DNA from: Phialocephala subalpina
Lineage: Eukaryota > Ascomycota > Leotiomycetes > Helotiales > Mollisiaceae
NCBI GenBank assembly: GCA_900073065.1
Contig: FJOG01000002.1
Coordinates: forward strand, 2,202,243 to 2,266,242
Reading direction: 5' to 3'
DNA: 64,000 nt
Below the pieces are notes generated by a model, which ran no database searches, had not been told where the DNA came from, and worked only from the letters and a program-made list of their open reading frames with translations. A program made the translations under genes and the position numbers. Of this stretch, positions 45,491-57,571 are shown piece after piece. Numbering within the stretch: the first letter of the stretch is position 1; each line of letters opens with the position of its first letter.

Positions 45491-45962
45491 CGTAGAAAGT
45501 CTCAATGTGCAAGGCGCGGCGCCTACCACACAAATCTAGATTGAGTAGGATGGTGAACAAATTTGAGACAGAGATTGAAGCTCTCTCGGAAATCGAGGCG
45601 TTTGAATCGACCCCTCGTGGCTGAAGCGTGAGGTGTGGGGTTGTGGCGCAGGTCGCGGCTCGCGTACACGTGAATCGACCCCCTTTTAATCTTTCCATGA
45701 TACTTGATTGGGTATTAGCGAAGGTCTCACGCTGGTATTAATGCTAAATATGAAGATTCCACAAGCATTAAGAGATAGGAGTCACAGCATTGTAACTTTT
45801 AAGACTTTTACATTGTTTCATCATGAATCGTTCCTATGCTATAATCTCATCTATCCTAGGCCTGTGGCATTACGCTGCCATGATGACCACATGCAAATGG
45901 AGTTCGCGAGAACGACTTCTTGGGTTTTTCTTATTCTCTTCCAATCAGAGTGTGTTGGCTCC
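45491..45962. other. Spacer between two minus-strand genes
   Basis: Promoter and leader of the capping-protein gene next to the 3' end of the E1-beta gene. No other feature. Confidence 0.45.
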
Positions 45963-47264
45963 TCAATATTCTACTGTCTGTTTAATGGAATCGTAAACCC
46001 CTAAGTCATGTTAGTAAAGCGGTACAATACCTAGAAAGATACTTACTCGCAACATCGGGGATATTGAATCGCTCGAACATCAAACCCATATGGATGCTCC
46101 AGCCAGCAACCCTCGCAATTGGAGCCTCAAGCCTCAAAAATGTCTCCTTGTCCTCTTGTATGCTCGCAGCAATTTCGGCCCCAATACCCGCGTTGATCAT
46201 GCTCTCATGCACAACCATACATCTGCCAGTCTTCCTCACACTGGATAGAACGCACTCCTTATCCCAAGGATATACCGTTCTGAGATCTATCAGCTCGATG
46301 CCGATACCAAGGTCCTTTTCTGCCTTCTCAATTGCAGCACCGCACGTGTACAGAGGATGCCCATAAGACACAATTGTAAGGTCTGATCCCTCTTTCAAGA
46401 CTTCGGCTTTCGAGAGTGGTAAGGTATAAGATCCAATCGGTACCTGCTCGACTGCAGCTCTGTATAAAGCTTTTGGCTCCATGAAGATACATGGATCATT
46501 GCTTGCAATTGCCGCAAGTAACAGCCCCTTTGCTTGAATGGGAGATCTAGGCACGATGACTCTCAGGCCGGGAATGTGGGAGAACAAACTTTCTGGTGAT
46601 TGCGAATGGTACCTTGCTTCTGTCAGTTGTATTCAAGGCTTTGGGAACTTTGATCTTACAATGCTCCATGTCCAACTCCACCACAGGGCATTCTCACTGT
46701 CAAACCTCCAACATGTCTTCCCTCTTTCCCATCTCTGTATCTGAATTTGGCTGCTTCGTTGACCAGTTGATCAAACGCAGGGTACACATAATCCGCAAAC
46801 TGTATTTCGGCGACAGCTTTCATTCCTTCAGCAGCAGCACCAATTCCGAACCCAACAATTCCTTGTTCGCTCAAAGGAGTATTGAAGACTCTCTCGGATC
46901 CATAGTTCTCTGCGAGCCCCATGCTGCAACGAAATACTCCTCCAAAGGCAACATCTTCGCCAAACAGTATAACTGACTCGTCTGCAGCCAGGGCAAGGGA
47001 GAGGGCATCGTTGATCGATTGAAAGAGGTTCATGCGCTTCGTCGTTCCATTTCGAACTTCAGCATCAAGCTCTGTATTCTGCAGTGCAGATTGAGAGCTG
47101 TGAGCTAATAACGAAGTTGTGGAGAAGTCGGTGGGGATGTTCAAGCGGGCCGCAGGAGGATGTGTGGAGTAAGGCCGTTGTCTCGAGATATTTGGGACAT
47201 CGAGACCTTTTCGAGTTGTGGGAGATGCCAGAAATCTGGAGATTGTCCTTGGTGCTATTCGCAT
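45963..47264 (-). CDS. 2-oxoisovalerate dehydrogenase E1 beta subunit, mitochondrial
   Basis: Exons 47264-46660, 46612-46047 and 46000-45963 (introns 47 and 46 nt); 402 aa. An Arg/Ser-rich presequence ([20 protein letters not shown]) precedes the transketolase pyrimidine-binding domain: [49 protein letters not shown]. The transketolase C-terminal domain follows ([26 protein letters not shown]). [13 protein letters not shown] and VGHGALYHSQSPE mark the branched-chain form, not pyruvate dehydrogenase. With E1-alpha it decarboxylates the keto acids of Val, Leu and Ile using thiamine diphosphate in the mitochondrial matrix. The last exon encodes only the terminal [10 protein letters not shown]. 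Confidence 0.93.
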
Positions 47265-47577
47265 CTTGGGTGCGACGTCGTACTACAGAACATGAGGGGC
47301 ATCAATTTCAATTGTACCTCATTGATGTAAGACGAGAGGAGATGCGCACCGCCGACGGTAGCCGTGGATCCCTGCTTATCGAGATCCGACGATAGTTGGC
47401 CTGGTTACGGCCAAGTCAAAGTAAACAGGATTCGAAGAAGAAAGTCGTGGCCACGCAATTGAGACCCATTTATTCTGTTTGTACATATTTTTCTTGTGTT
47501 TGCTGGCGTTTCGGTGCGACAAAAGCGCCTTCTGCGAATTCAAGACGAAAATATAACGAATTGCGAAAACGAATAGT
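47265..47577. promoter_or_regulatory. Divergent promoter (E1-beta / GH5 glucanase)
   Basis: 313 bases between divergent start codons. Both promoters must fit here; no site recognised. Confidence 0.45.
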
Positions 47578-49775
47578 ATGGCCCGCGAGTCGGAACGACC
47601 TCGACATCGAGAGAGAAGCCATCATCATGAGCAGAAACGACGAGCACGGAAATCGAAGCACCAGAGCTCTTCGTCACAATCAGGATCACAACTTCTATCT
47701 GCGGATGCTTTAGCACAATTGGATCGTCTGAACCAACATCGACCTGAACGGGCGGCAGAGGAAACTCCTCCCAGGAAAACACGGCGTGAAAGGACAGAGG
47801 AAACTACTCCGAAGAAGACACGGCGGAAACGGCCCAGAGATATAATCGTTGATGAGAAAATAGAGGTGGTGGAGAGCCCTAGACGGGAACATAAGGAGCG
47901 AAAGCGGAAATCACGAAGAGTTGTCAGCGGAGCTCTTTTAGAGGAAGGGGATGGACGGACATTGAGAAATATCAGAGGTGGTGAAAAATACGACCGATAC
48001 GAAGAAGATCCCTATGGAGATGGACGAACACTGAGGGTCAGAGGCGGCGGTGCCAGATATGACAGATACGAGAAAGAGTCATCTGAAGGGCTGCCTCCGA
48101 AAAGTAAACGAAAATGTAGGTCCTTCTGGAGACTGTTGAGATTCCTCGAAGCTAAACAACACCAGGGCTGATAATTGGTGGAATTGTGGTCCTTCTGATC
48201 GTTATAATAGTTGTGGCTGTGGTTGTTAGCCAGAAGAACAAAGGTTCTAGTTCAAGCTCAAGCTCTGGCTCTCCAGCAAGTGAAAGTGGGAAGCCGTCGA
48301 ACTCGAACCTCAATGGCATATCAGAGTCAAGCATTCCAGCGGCAGCGAAAGGGACATACCTCGATCCCTTTTCATGGTACGATACGACGGACTTCAATGT
48401 CACTTACACTAATACCACTGTCGGCGGACTTCCCATCATGGGACTGAACTCGACATGGGATGACTCCGCGGCAGCGAACTCCAATGTCCCTCCTATAGGC
48501 ACTGCATGGGGTTCATACGCCGACAGGCCTGCAAGAGGCGTCAATATTGGTGGCTGGCTCTCATTGGAACCGTTCATTACTCCGTCACTCTTCAACTACG
48601 CTTCGGGTTTAGGAATAATTGATGAATGGACTTTGACCACACATCTGGGAGCAGACTCGGCCAAGTCAACCTTGGAGAAGCACTACGCAACATTTGTGAG
48701 CGAGCAGACATTCAAAGATATTGCAGATGCCGGTCTGGATCACGTCCGAATCCCTTTTTCGTACTGGGCCGTCACGACCTATGACGGTGATCCATATGTT
48801 TTCAGAGTATCTTGGCGATATCTTCTCAGGGGAATCGAATGGGCTCGAAAGTACGGACTACGAATCAACCTTGATCTTCATGGACTTCCTGGAAGTCAAA
48901 ATGGATGGAATCACAGTGGTCGTCAGGGAGCAATTGGGTGGCTCAATGGGACTGATGGTACATTGAATGCCAATCGGTCGCTGACCATTCACGACCAACT
49001 GTCTCAGTTCTTCGCCCAAGACAGGTACAAGAATATAATCTCGTTCTACGGCCTCGCCAACGAACCGAAGATGACTGCTCTCAATGTAACCGATGTGCTT
49101 GATTGGACGGCTCAAGCCTATGAGATCATTCATGGAAACGGAGTGAACGCCTACATTGTGTTCGGTGACGGGTTTATGGGCTTGAACAACTGGCAGGGAA
49201 AATTGACAGGCTATTCAAACTTGGTTCTAGATGCTCATCAATATGTTATCTTCAACGCCAACCAAATCGACTTCAACCACACTGAGAAGGTAACCTATGC
49301 TTGTAGTGATTGGACCTCTCAATCGGAACAGAGCATGAGCACAACCACCGGTTTCGGACCAACAATCTTCGCCGAATGGTCACAGGCAGACACCGACTGC
49401 GCTCCCAATCTTAACAACGTTGGAGTCGGAAACCGCTGGACCGGAACCTACGATTTCGGGGATTCGTCTTTGCAAGTTCTTACACCAGACTGTCCGACGA
49501 AGAACTCCCAATGCTCGTGTACAAATGCAAATGCAGACCCAAGCACGTACAGTTCGACGTACAAGCAATTCCTGTTGATGTTTGCGGAGGCACAGATGAA
49601 GAGTTTCGAGGAGGGTTGGGGATGGTTCTACTGGACTTGGATTACGGAGGATACTACGCAGTGGAGCTATCAGCTTGGTCTGGCAGCCGGGATCCTGCCG
49701 GCCAAAGCCTATTCTCGGGACTTCAACTGCTCGTCGACGATTCCTACGTTCTCGGGCTTGCCGGAGTATTATTGA
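47578..49775 (+). CDS. Membrane-anchored glucan 1,3-beta-glucosidase (GH5, exgD-like)
   Basis: Exons 47578-48115 and 48166-49775 (50-nt intron); 715 aa. The cytosolic N-terminus is highly basic and low-complexity (about 1-179). A single membrane span at about 181-202 (GGIVVLLIVIIVVAVVV) makes it a type II protein. A Ser-rich stem leads to the extracellular GH5 domain: GVNIGGWLSLEPF, HVRIPFSYWA, INLDLHGLPGSQNGWNHSG, acid/base Glu479 in GLANEPKM and nucleophile Glu583 in IFAEWSQ. It should release glucose from beta-1,3-glucan at the wall. The basic tail contains a tandem repeat of about 22 residues beginning GDGRTLR. Many N-x-S/T sites lie in the luminal part. Confidence 0.93.
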
Positions 49776-50965
49776 TCTCTGGGCGAGGGTGTATATGATG
49801 GAATGGTTGTGGATATATACCCGGTCAGCAGGCATTAGCAGGTTTGATGTTTTGCACAGCGATGGAGTTTGGGATGTTCAATATATGGTATGACGATGGT
49901 CTATTAGATGTCATGGAGTAACGTTACTGGGTGTGAGCATGTTTGTGCCGTCACTCAAGTTTTTCAAGATTGGCTGCCAAAAGTAGTACAAACGAGAGTT
50001 TAGATACCTATATGTAGATACCAGGAATAGACTTACGTCTGGGAACAACGCACTCTTAACAAACATGCAGTCATCTAACCAAAGATAGTAGATCGAAGAG
50101 CCGTAGAGGCTGCTGATAATGTCGTTCATGATTATGATATGAACGTGCAGATGATAGAAACTCCGCTAACTCCCAACGATGTCGATATTATCAAGGGGAT
50201 GGTTACACCCAGCACACAGCTGGGACGGGAGGAAACCCCTTGCTCGCTTAGTTCTCTCACGTGCATTCAAGCTTCTTTGCCAAGCTGGCCTTCAGCTTTC
50301 TCCAATCTTCACTTCTTCATCTCCTTCACGAATCCACACGCACCATATATCTCTGATTTCCATGACGGGAGGCAACTCTAGACATCTCGGTGCCGAGTTT
50401 TCAAGTCGAGATGCGATTCAATAGGCGAGTGGTCACGGAAGACTCTATCCGTACTAAGTCACCACTCGAGACTATTGAGATTCGGAGTGAAGCCGAAGTG
50501 GGCCGCAAGGTTCGAGTGGTGGCGGACTTCCGATGAAAGCCACCAAACATCATGACTGAAGTTGCAGTCTCTTTTGAGGTTCAAGCGGAACCGCGATAGA
50601 AAGTCTCGGTTTTACACCGATGTCGGTTCTGGTTGGGAAATTTTCCACCATGGGATGCTAGTTTTCAAATTATGGCGGCGCATCCGATCAAGAAGATGTC
50701 AAAAGTTGTCAGATCGCGCTTGGAAATCCATGTGATCTACAATCACGGATGGATCCGTGATAACCGTTCTATCTCCCTGCAGTTTTTGCTCCACCAGAGA
50801 TTTTTGCTCGATTTGGTGAATCTTATTGTCGCTTTAACGAGAGGGCATACAAACTTTTCTTTCGTCATGCTCAGACGTACCCGACGACAACCATCTTTTT
50901 AGATCTTTGCTACGCCGATCTCTACCTCTGCTAAGCAAGCAAAGCCTCTAAGCAATAGAAGCAAC
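49776..50965. other. Intergenic region with one doubtful small ORF
   Basis: Contains the GH5 3' UTR, a doubtful minus-strand ORF listed separately, and the leader of the MFS gene at 50966. No other feature. Confidence 0.45.
49911..50129 (-). CDS. Doubtful small ORF, possibly spliced
   Basis: 72-aa ORF starting MNDIISSLYGSSIYYLWLDD. A consensus donor (CCAGAC|GTAAGT) and an acceptor (TTTTGGCAG) bound a 63-nt in-frame interval; splicing would give a 51-aa product ending LTPSNVTP. No motif is recognised and there is no homology argument, so it may be chance or the remnant of a larger gene. Confidence 0.2.
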   Translation of the reverse strand: MNDIISSLYGSSIYYLWLDDCMFVKSALFPDVSLFLVSTYRYLNSRLYYFWQPILKNLSDGTNMLTPSNVTP

Positions 50966-52781
50966 ATGGCTGGCGACGGCAATGAGCTCGTCCACGTGGA
51001 GACAAACATCCTCCCAAAAGCAAAGCTCATAGTCGTTTTCTGCGGGTTGGCTTTTGCTCTTCTTATCTCCTTCATTGACCAGAACTCGATTGGTATTGCA
51101 TTGCCGACTATCGGACAAGATTTGAATGCAGCGACCACTATTGCTTGGGCCGGAACTTCGAGTTTAATTGCAAATACAGTATTCCAGGTCCTCTACGGGC
51201 GTCTGTCAGACATTTTTGGAAGGAAAGTTGTCATCCTCACAGCGGTGGGACTGCTTGCCCTTGGGGACCTTTTGTGTTCATTTGCCAAGACAGGACCTCA
51301 ACTCTATGCGTTTCGAGGCATCTCAGGAGTTGGAAATGGAGGAATTGCGGCTTTGGCCATGATAGTCGTATCGGACGTCGTCACTCTTGAGAATCGCGGA
51401 AAGTAAGTAGAAGTGAGTTTACCCAGAGAACATTCATTGATTGAGATGGCAGGTATCAAGGGATTCTAGGCTCTTGTCTTGGTTTGGGAAACACCATTGG
51501 TCCATTTTTGGCTGCTGCTTTCATTCAAACGGCAACGTGGCGCGCTCTCTTTTGGTTCATTTGTCCCATGGCTATTCTTGCTGGTATTATGGTTGCCTTC
51601 ACTTTACCTCCGAGCAAAGTGCATGGCGATATGAAGGCCAAGATCCTGGCTATTGACTACTGGGGCGTTGTTTTCAGCTCCTCGGCGCTCTTGTTGCTGC
51701 TTATTCCCATTTCCGGAGGAGGTACTTATTTTGATTGGAGCAACCCTATGGTTATATCTATGTAAGACAATCGTATTGCTACATGCTCTTTCAGGCTGTT
51801 GCTGACGACTCTTCCCACATAGGCTCACATTAGGTGGCGTCTGTATGGTTTTATTCATTGTGGTGGAATGGAAATTCGCCGTCATGCCAATGATGCCACT
51901 TCATCTCTTTAAGAGCCCAGCAGTCTTTGCAATCTTTCTCCAGAACGTTCTATTCGGCATTGTATAGTAAGTGACCTTTTGAATCTCATGAAAAAGTATT
52001 CGGCTAACTCAGGCTCAGCTACTCGCATCTCTACTACCTCCCAATCTACTACCAGAACGTCCGACAATATTCACCGATACTCGCCGCTGCTCTGACCATA
52101 CCATTCGTTGTAGGCCAATCAACCTTTTCCGTCTTGTCCGGACAATACATTTCTCGAACAAAGCGCTACGGCGAAGTCATCTGGACTGGCTACGGGTTGT
52201 GGACTCTCGGCGCAGGCTTGGTATTGCTATTCAGCAGAACCACTCCAAGATGGCAAATTGTCATCACCCTACTCATCGAGGGTGCTGGTGTGGGGTTCGT
52301 TTTCCAGCCTACAATTGTCGCAGTCCAAGCACATTCGCTAAAGCGCGATCGTGCTGTGGTCATCAGTGTCCGAAACTTCTTGCGGGCTTTAGGTGGCTCA
52401 TCAGGTCTGGCAATTTGTTCGGCTATATTTTCCAACTCGCTGAAGAAGTCGCTGGACTTGGCAACCTCTCTACCAGCAGATGTCAAAGCCGGGATATTGG
52501 CAGCGATCCTTCGTGTCCCGGACTTGTCAAAGTTATCGAGCGTAGAGAAAGAGGAGGTTCTCAACTCATACATGCATGCCTCGAAGTCCATATTCACCAT
52601 TTGGGTACCTCTCATGGGCGCTTGCTTACTTCTTTGCTTCTTGATCAAGGATAAGGGGCTTACGCGACCGGAGGAGAAGCAGCAGGTAGAGGATACGCCG
52701 GACAGCGGTAATAGTGTCGCGGGAATTGGTGGAGAGAGCGATGTTGAGATGCAAGCTGAAACAGCACCCAAGGAAGAATGA
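50966..52781 (+). CDS. MFS drug/toxin efflux-type transporter (14-TM DHA type)
   Basis: Exons 50966-51402, 51453-51761, 51823-51966 and 52019-52781 (introns 50, 61 and 52 nt); 550 aa. Family motifs: FIDQNSIGIALPTIGQDL at helix 1 (DHA2 motif D1-like), LYGRLSDIFGRKVVIL (motif A), RGISGVGNGGIAALAMIVV (motif B) and ILGSCLGLGNTIGPFLAA (motif C, antiporter type). About 14 hydrophobic helices are visible, with a long polar loop near 460-490 and an acidic tail. Expected to be a proton-coupled exporter in the plasma membrane; the substrate is not predictable. No biosynthetic genes adjoin it, so it is probably not part of a cluster. Confidence 0.9.
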
Positions 52782-53418
52782 AGGGGCATTCTTTCCGAGG
52801 CTTCATTAGTTTCTTGGACAACCACGCAGGCTTTCGATGAGAAGTGTCGGATTAGTCGCACCTTCTCAGAGGCAACTTCTCCTGCAATATCTACTTACTC
52901 CCCGCGAATGTCCCGCAGGAGTGGGGACTCTCTCAAACGACTGAAAGAAGAATAATGACTCCGAGATTTTTTGGAAACCGTCAAGCTCGAAAATGCATTC
53001 CACATAAGAATGTTAAACGATCAAAGCAAAGAAGGAGAATCCTTCTCGCGAAATCTTGCGGCGAGAAATTTAAGGTAAAATTGATACCCAAGCCAGGTTG
53101 CAAGAAAGATGAGTTATGCGAGAGGCGTAACCTCACGAAGAACATTTTCCAAAATTCATCATTGCATTGACTGTCTACGCGCATGGTGACCAGATCCAAC
53201 ATCGGATGCCGTGCCCAAGCTTCACAACAGGGCAACACATTTCGCTACCATTCCTACTAACTGCACAACATTTAAAATATTTGGCAGAAACATGATAGGG
53301 AAAAACAGAAGGCTAGGACCTGGAGGAGGAACTGGAAGCACCGGAGATCCTGTGCAATCCGGGTTCCTATGTTGAGAGCAAGTCAGGTCTCCAATCATAT
53401 GAAGAAATGGGGGAATGC
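52782..53418. other. Convergent spacer
   Basis: 3' UTR of the MFS gene and of the broken secreted-protein gene. No other feature. Confidence 0.45.
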
Positions 53419-53721
53419 TCACGGATAGTTGTAGCACTGGGTTGTTTTGCAGAATGCGGCCAGCTGTGCAATCTCTCCCGTGGGGAGCTGATACGGGTAG
53501 CAGTCTTCGAAGGAATAGAAGACTATATCTGTGACGCCTGCGTATCTCACTCCGACATACTAGGAGATGGTGTTAGCTCTGTAAATGTCCTGACGTCGGT
53601 CTTACCGTGTCCCCGCCTTTGGCGACGCAAGCATCGTAGAGCTCGTCATAACCAGGTGGATTTGTCCATGGCAACTTGTCAAGAGGGCACTGAGCGTAAT
53701 GGTTGAGATCAGGAGTTTCAT
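53419..53721 (-). pseudogene. Small secreted Cys-containing protein, frameshifted
   Basis: The first ATG opens a textbook signal peptide (MKLLISTITLSALLTSC). The mature-protein sequence continues in another frame: KLPWTNPPGYDELYDAC, VAKGGDT, then after a 46-nt GT-AG intron (53560-53605) GVTDIVFYSFEDCYPYQLP and FCKTTQCYNYP, ending at a TGA. Exons 53721-53606 and 53559-53419 total 257 nt, one short of a multiple of three, so a single missing base near codons 14-19 separates the two parts. The mature region has four Cys and is rich in Tyr, typical of secreted effector-like or surface proteins of unknown function. Read literally, translation stops a few codons after the intron. It may be a true pseudogene, an allele or an assembly error. 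Confidence 0.6.
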
Positions 53722-54919
53722 CTTCTGGATGTGCGACGAGACTGGGGACTTGAGATTGAGTTGATGCGAGATTTAATTGAAAATTCAATTGAAAGAGAAA
53801 TTCGTGGAGGGTTGTAGTTATATAATGGACACTTCAAACTAGTCAGGGTGATCCTTCTCAAAACAAACACCACGCTCGAGGACTTCCAACAGCCGGCGTG
53901 TGAAATTGCACTTGACTACAAAGATGGGAGGAGCGCAACGCCAGGCTATCAAGAAACTCCAATGCTCCTTCCAAACCGTCGACGACTCAGCTAACAAACC
54001 ACATGTTGACTGACTTGTGCTACGCCACAAGCAGGAAACATCTCTGCAAGGAAAGAACGAATGCTATTGCATCCAGCCACAAGAAGCAAGTACACAAAGC
54101 TGAGGTCAAATGAAAGTCCATGGCGCTGTCGCACAAGACAGTCAACGGGCAATGCGTCAAAGAGAGCACAATCCAATCTCACCAATGGAAGACTTGGAAG
54201 CCATCTTGACTCTTGACATTTTGCACTCGCGCTGGATCTGTGCAACTCTCAAAAAAGCCAGTGCGGTCTGCAAAGTAAATGATCAACAGTGGCTTTGTCA
54301 CGAGAGGGAAGGAAGTGGACCTGAAGTGACCGGTTTTTCTTCTGTGCTACACGACTGTTGGGAGCTGAAAATCCGACTTAAACATTAGATCTGCAGATGT
54401 ACGACCCGAGAGCGGGTAACTGGGAGGTTCTGATCCCAGGGGCCGGGAATACGGTGGGGAGAAGGAAGCTGATAAAAGGTGTCAGAGGCAATGTTTAACC
54501 GAGGGAGAAAATTGGGGGAAAGCACTTGCTGGAGATGGACTTGATACAAGTGTATGGTCGTCTATTCTTTACATTTTCATCGCCATACAGCTAGCACACA
54601 TTGTTCAGAATGCGGTAGGATGCCACAATTTTCATTTTTGTCTCCGCAAATTAGACTCGAAGTCTCGTGTGAACGAAGATGTCCAAGGACGACACACAGC
54701 ATTCTTGAACTAACTCCGTACACCAAAGAACACGATCCTCTCATCAGCGGCTGCTGCTGCACAAACATAAGCTTCGATGAACACTCTCCAGACCACTTCC
54801 GATGACCTTCACCAGGAATGGCCGGGTATCAAAAACAAAACATTAACGCAGATTGCAATTTAGGCAAGAAACAAAAGACTTCCCCGCTCCTCCACCCTCC
54901 GCTTCTCCCTGGTATATCT
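53722..54919. other. Intergenic region, no gene seen
   Basis: 1.2 kb between two minus-strand genes. ORFs of 60-90 aa occur but none is convincing. Includes the promoter of the secreted-protein gene. Confidence 0.45.
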
Positions 54920-55981
54920 TCAATGCTTCTTGTCCCTATCCCACACCTTCTTGATGCTGTCGAACGACAATCCGCCAAACAGCCATTCATCACTGTGTCT
55001 CCCGCATTCTGAGTATGCATTCTTCTTCGGGTCGTCGGACATTCGCCTATCGATCATGGTATCCGACCTCCTCTTGGCGCTCGCTGAGGTTGGACTCTTC
55101 GCACCGCTTCTCGGTGTCCCAGGAAACCTCAGGCTCTTGTCTGTGAACCCAGCAGATCTTGGTGTATCGAGAGTAGTCGACCTTGCCGCAGTAACGTGCT
55201 GTGGGGTAGATGGGGAAGGNNNNNNNNNNNNNNNNNNNNNNNNNNNNNNNNNNNNNNNNNNNNNNNNNNNNNNNNNNNNNNNNNNNNNNNNNNNNNNNNN
55301 NNNNNNNNNNNNNNNNNNNNNNNNNNNNNNNNNNNNNNNNNNNNNNNNNNNNNNNNNNNNNNNNNNNNNNNNNNNNNNNNNNNNNNNNNNNNNNNNNNNN
55401 NNNNNNNNNNNNNNNNNNNNNNNNNNNNNNNNNNNNNNNNNNNNNNNNNNNNNNNNNNNNNNNNNNNNNNNNNNNNNNNNNNNNNNNNNNNNNNNNNNNN
55501 NNNNNNNNNNNNNNNNNNNNNNNNNNNNNNNNNNNNNNNNNNNNNNNNNNNNNNNNNNNNNNNNNNNNNNNNNNNNNNNNNNNNNNNNNNNNNNNNNNNN
55601 NNNNNNNNNNNNNNNNNNNNNNNNNNNNNNNNNNNNNNNNNNNNNNNNNNNNNNNNNNNNNNNNNNNNNNNNNNNNNNNNNNNNNNNNNNNNNNNNNNNN
55701 NNNNNNNNNNNNNNNNNNNNNNNNNNNNNNNNNNNNNNNNNNNNNNNNNNNNNNNNNNNNNNNNNNNNNNNNNNNNNNNNNNNNNNNNNNNNNNNNNNNN
55801 NNNNNNNNNNNNNNNNNNNNNNNNNNNNNNNNNNNNNNNNNNNNGGATACAGAGGTGGTGATTGGCTCATAGCGGTCCCATCGCCCTGTCTCGAGGTCGT
55901 TATTGAAAGGGGAGTTCCTCGTTGCGAACCGTTAGCCGGATCTCGCGTGAACCCCTGAGGCGAGATCTGATCGTTGTTCAT
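54920..55981 (-). CDS. Hypothetical protein interrupted by an assembly gap
   Basis: The N-terminus begins MNNDQISPQGFTRDPANGSQ with a Ser/Thr/Pro-rich stretch; 625 Ns follow. The C-terminal part then carries Ser/Pro-rich sequence (TPRSGAKSPTSASAKRRSD), a basic DRRMSDD patch and a final motif CGRHSDEWLFGGLSF that ends in a charged tail, WDRDKKH. The CGRH...WLFGG ending has the look of a conserved C-terminal motif in otherwise disordered fungal proteins, but I know no function. Both halves are in the same frame only if the gap length is correct and no intron is hidden, which cannot be checked here. Confidence 0.6.
   Translation of the reverse strand: MNNDQISPQGFTRDPANGSQRGTPLSITTSRQGDGTAMSQSPPLYXXXXXXXXXXXXXXXXXXXXXXXXXXXXXXXXXXXXXXXXXXXXXXXXXXXXXXXXXXXXXXXXXXXXXXXXXXXXXXXXXXXXXXXXXXXXXXXXXXXXXXXXXXXXXXXXXXXXXXXXXXXXXXXXXXXXXXXXXXXXXXXXXXXXXXXXXXXXXXXXXXXXXXXXXXXXXXXXXXXXXXXXXXXXXXXXXXXXXXXXXXXXXXXXXPSPSTPQHVTAARSTTLDTPRSAGFTDKSLRFPGTPRSGAKSPTSASAKRRSDTMIDRRMSDDPKKNAYSECGRHSDEWLFGGLSFDSIKKVWDRDKKH
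55220..55844. other. Assembly gap (625 Ns)
   Basis: A run of N from 55220 to 55844. It hides the middle of the minus-strand gene around it; any ORF length across it is nominal. Confidence 0.99.
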
Positions 55982-57571
55982 GGTTGGGTTGATGTCGACG
56001 TCGTGTTGTGATCGGTATTTCGTGCAGTGCGATCTCGCAGCTGAACGCGTGCTGAGACTTTCGTCAATAGTTTCGTCGTGGTACGCAATGGATTATTGCA
56101 AATGATTGCTGACCTCTTGGAACATTCAGAATATATTTGTGAAAAGATTTTATGTTCGACAACAGACACCGAGCTGAGTCTGGCGATGATGGCGACCACT
56201 TTATCGTGAATAGAGGGTGCGCTCTTGGTTCGCCATCATAGGGCTGACGATTCTGCATCGTCCGGCATCTCACCTGATTTTGATTCGCTGACTGGTGATT
56301 GTGTTGCGACCATGTTGCCCAATTGCATCTTGGCACAGTCCCGAAAATATGCAGAATGCTGCTTTTGTGCTCCCTGACCGAGTACGTTGGAGTTGATTTC
56401 GGGACTTAAAAGGCAATTAGAAAGCACCAAGGATGTAAAATTTGGAATATGCGTACGAGCTCGCATAGAGCCTGTACCATTTGTAAATACAAGTTACATC
56501 CAAAACGGATGATACTTTTAAGTCGCCAAGATTGCCATTCAACTCCATGGCCATCGTCATTGGAAGAGTGTAAAGATGATACCTTGACCAAGGATAGAGG
56601 TATTAATTCTTGCTGGTTAAATGCATGAAGGCATGCCAAAGCCGCAATGCAGAGGTAGCGTGCCTGTGTAATCAACCACTCCTCCTTACTGCCTCAAGCT
56701 CTTGTGCCAAGTATCGAGAAAAATATTGTTGATCTTCGCGCGACAGAACAACATGTGAAGGGAATTATACGTCTGCTCAAAATTGGCGTCAAAGTTTGCC
56801 AGCTCTCCGTCGTGGCTGCAATAATCGAATATTCACTAGTGAAGTTTCTCCTAATAAGGTTGCTTCAGTTAGCAGGGTTCAGTAGGAAAATAAGGACTCG
56901 AAGCAATTCCAAGACGTGTACCTTTATGGGTATCTTGACCCCCAACAACAGTTTTCTTTGCATGAGAATTGACCAGCGAGTCGAGAATGCTCGAATGTCA
57001 GAAGGTGCCAGAGAGAATGTAGAGGGAACAGAAGCTGGAAGTTGAAAGCTCATGTGGAGTTGTCAAAATGCATCCTCCAAAGCTATGTCCGGAATAGAAA
57101 TGACATGATATGCTTAGCATCTTTCAGAGGAACAGCAGCTATGAATGCCATCGGCTATGGCGGGCAATATCGCTCAACATATTGGCAAAGAAAACTGTAA
57201 ATCAAATAACAGAATGGGCTCGTTGAAGCAACTGAGGGTACTCTCCCGCTAGCGACTTAGAGACTCGACCCCCGTTGTTCGGACACGAGGACCAGATTTA
57301 GGTGCGTTGTTGCGAATGAAAGGGAGTCCATCCAGACAATTACCATTAACATATTCCAAAAAATTGTCAAGAGAAGATGATCTGATGAAGTCTTCAAAAA
57401 GCGCCCAATATAAAGCCATCAAGGCTTGGCAATGAGTCTAGTACCGAATAGGAAAGGCTTCAAATGTACGAAATAGCTTCGAAAAGTGTCAACGAATTCA
57501 CGCGAGTTATCTGCCCAGCACCATTGAGCCATCCGAGGCTGCCCACAAGATCTCCAAATACCTTGACAGTG
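55982..57571. promoter_or_regulatory. Divergent intergenic region
   Basis: 1.6 kb between the gap gene (minus) and the uS5m gene (plus). AT-rich, with short ORFs of no recognisable character. The uS5m reading frame extends upstream to an ATG at 57464, which would add 36 residues. Confidence 0.4.

Noticed and set aside
51604..51885. Minus-strand ORF over the MFS gene
   Set aside because: Antisense shadow of membrane-helix codons in the transporter.
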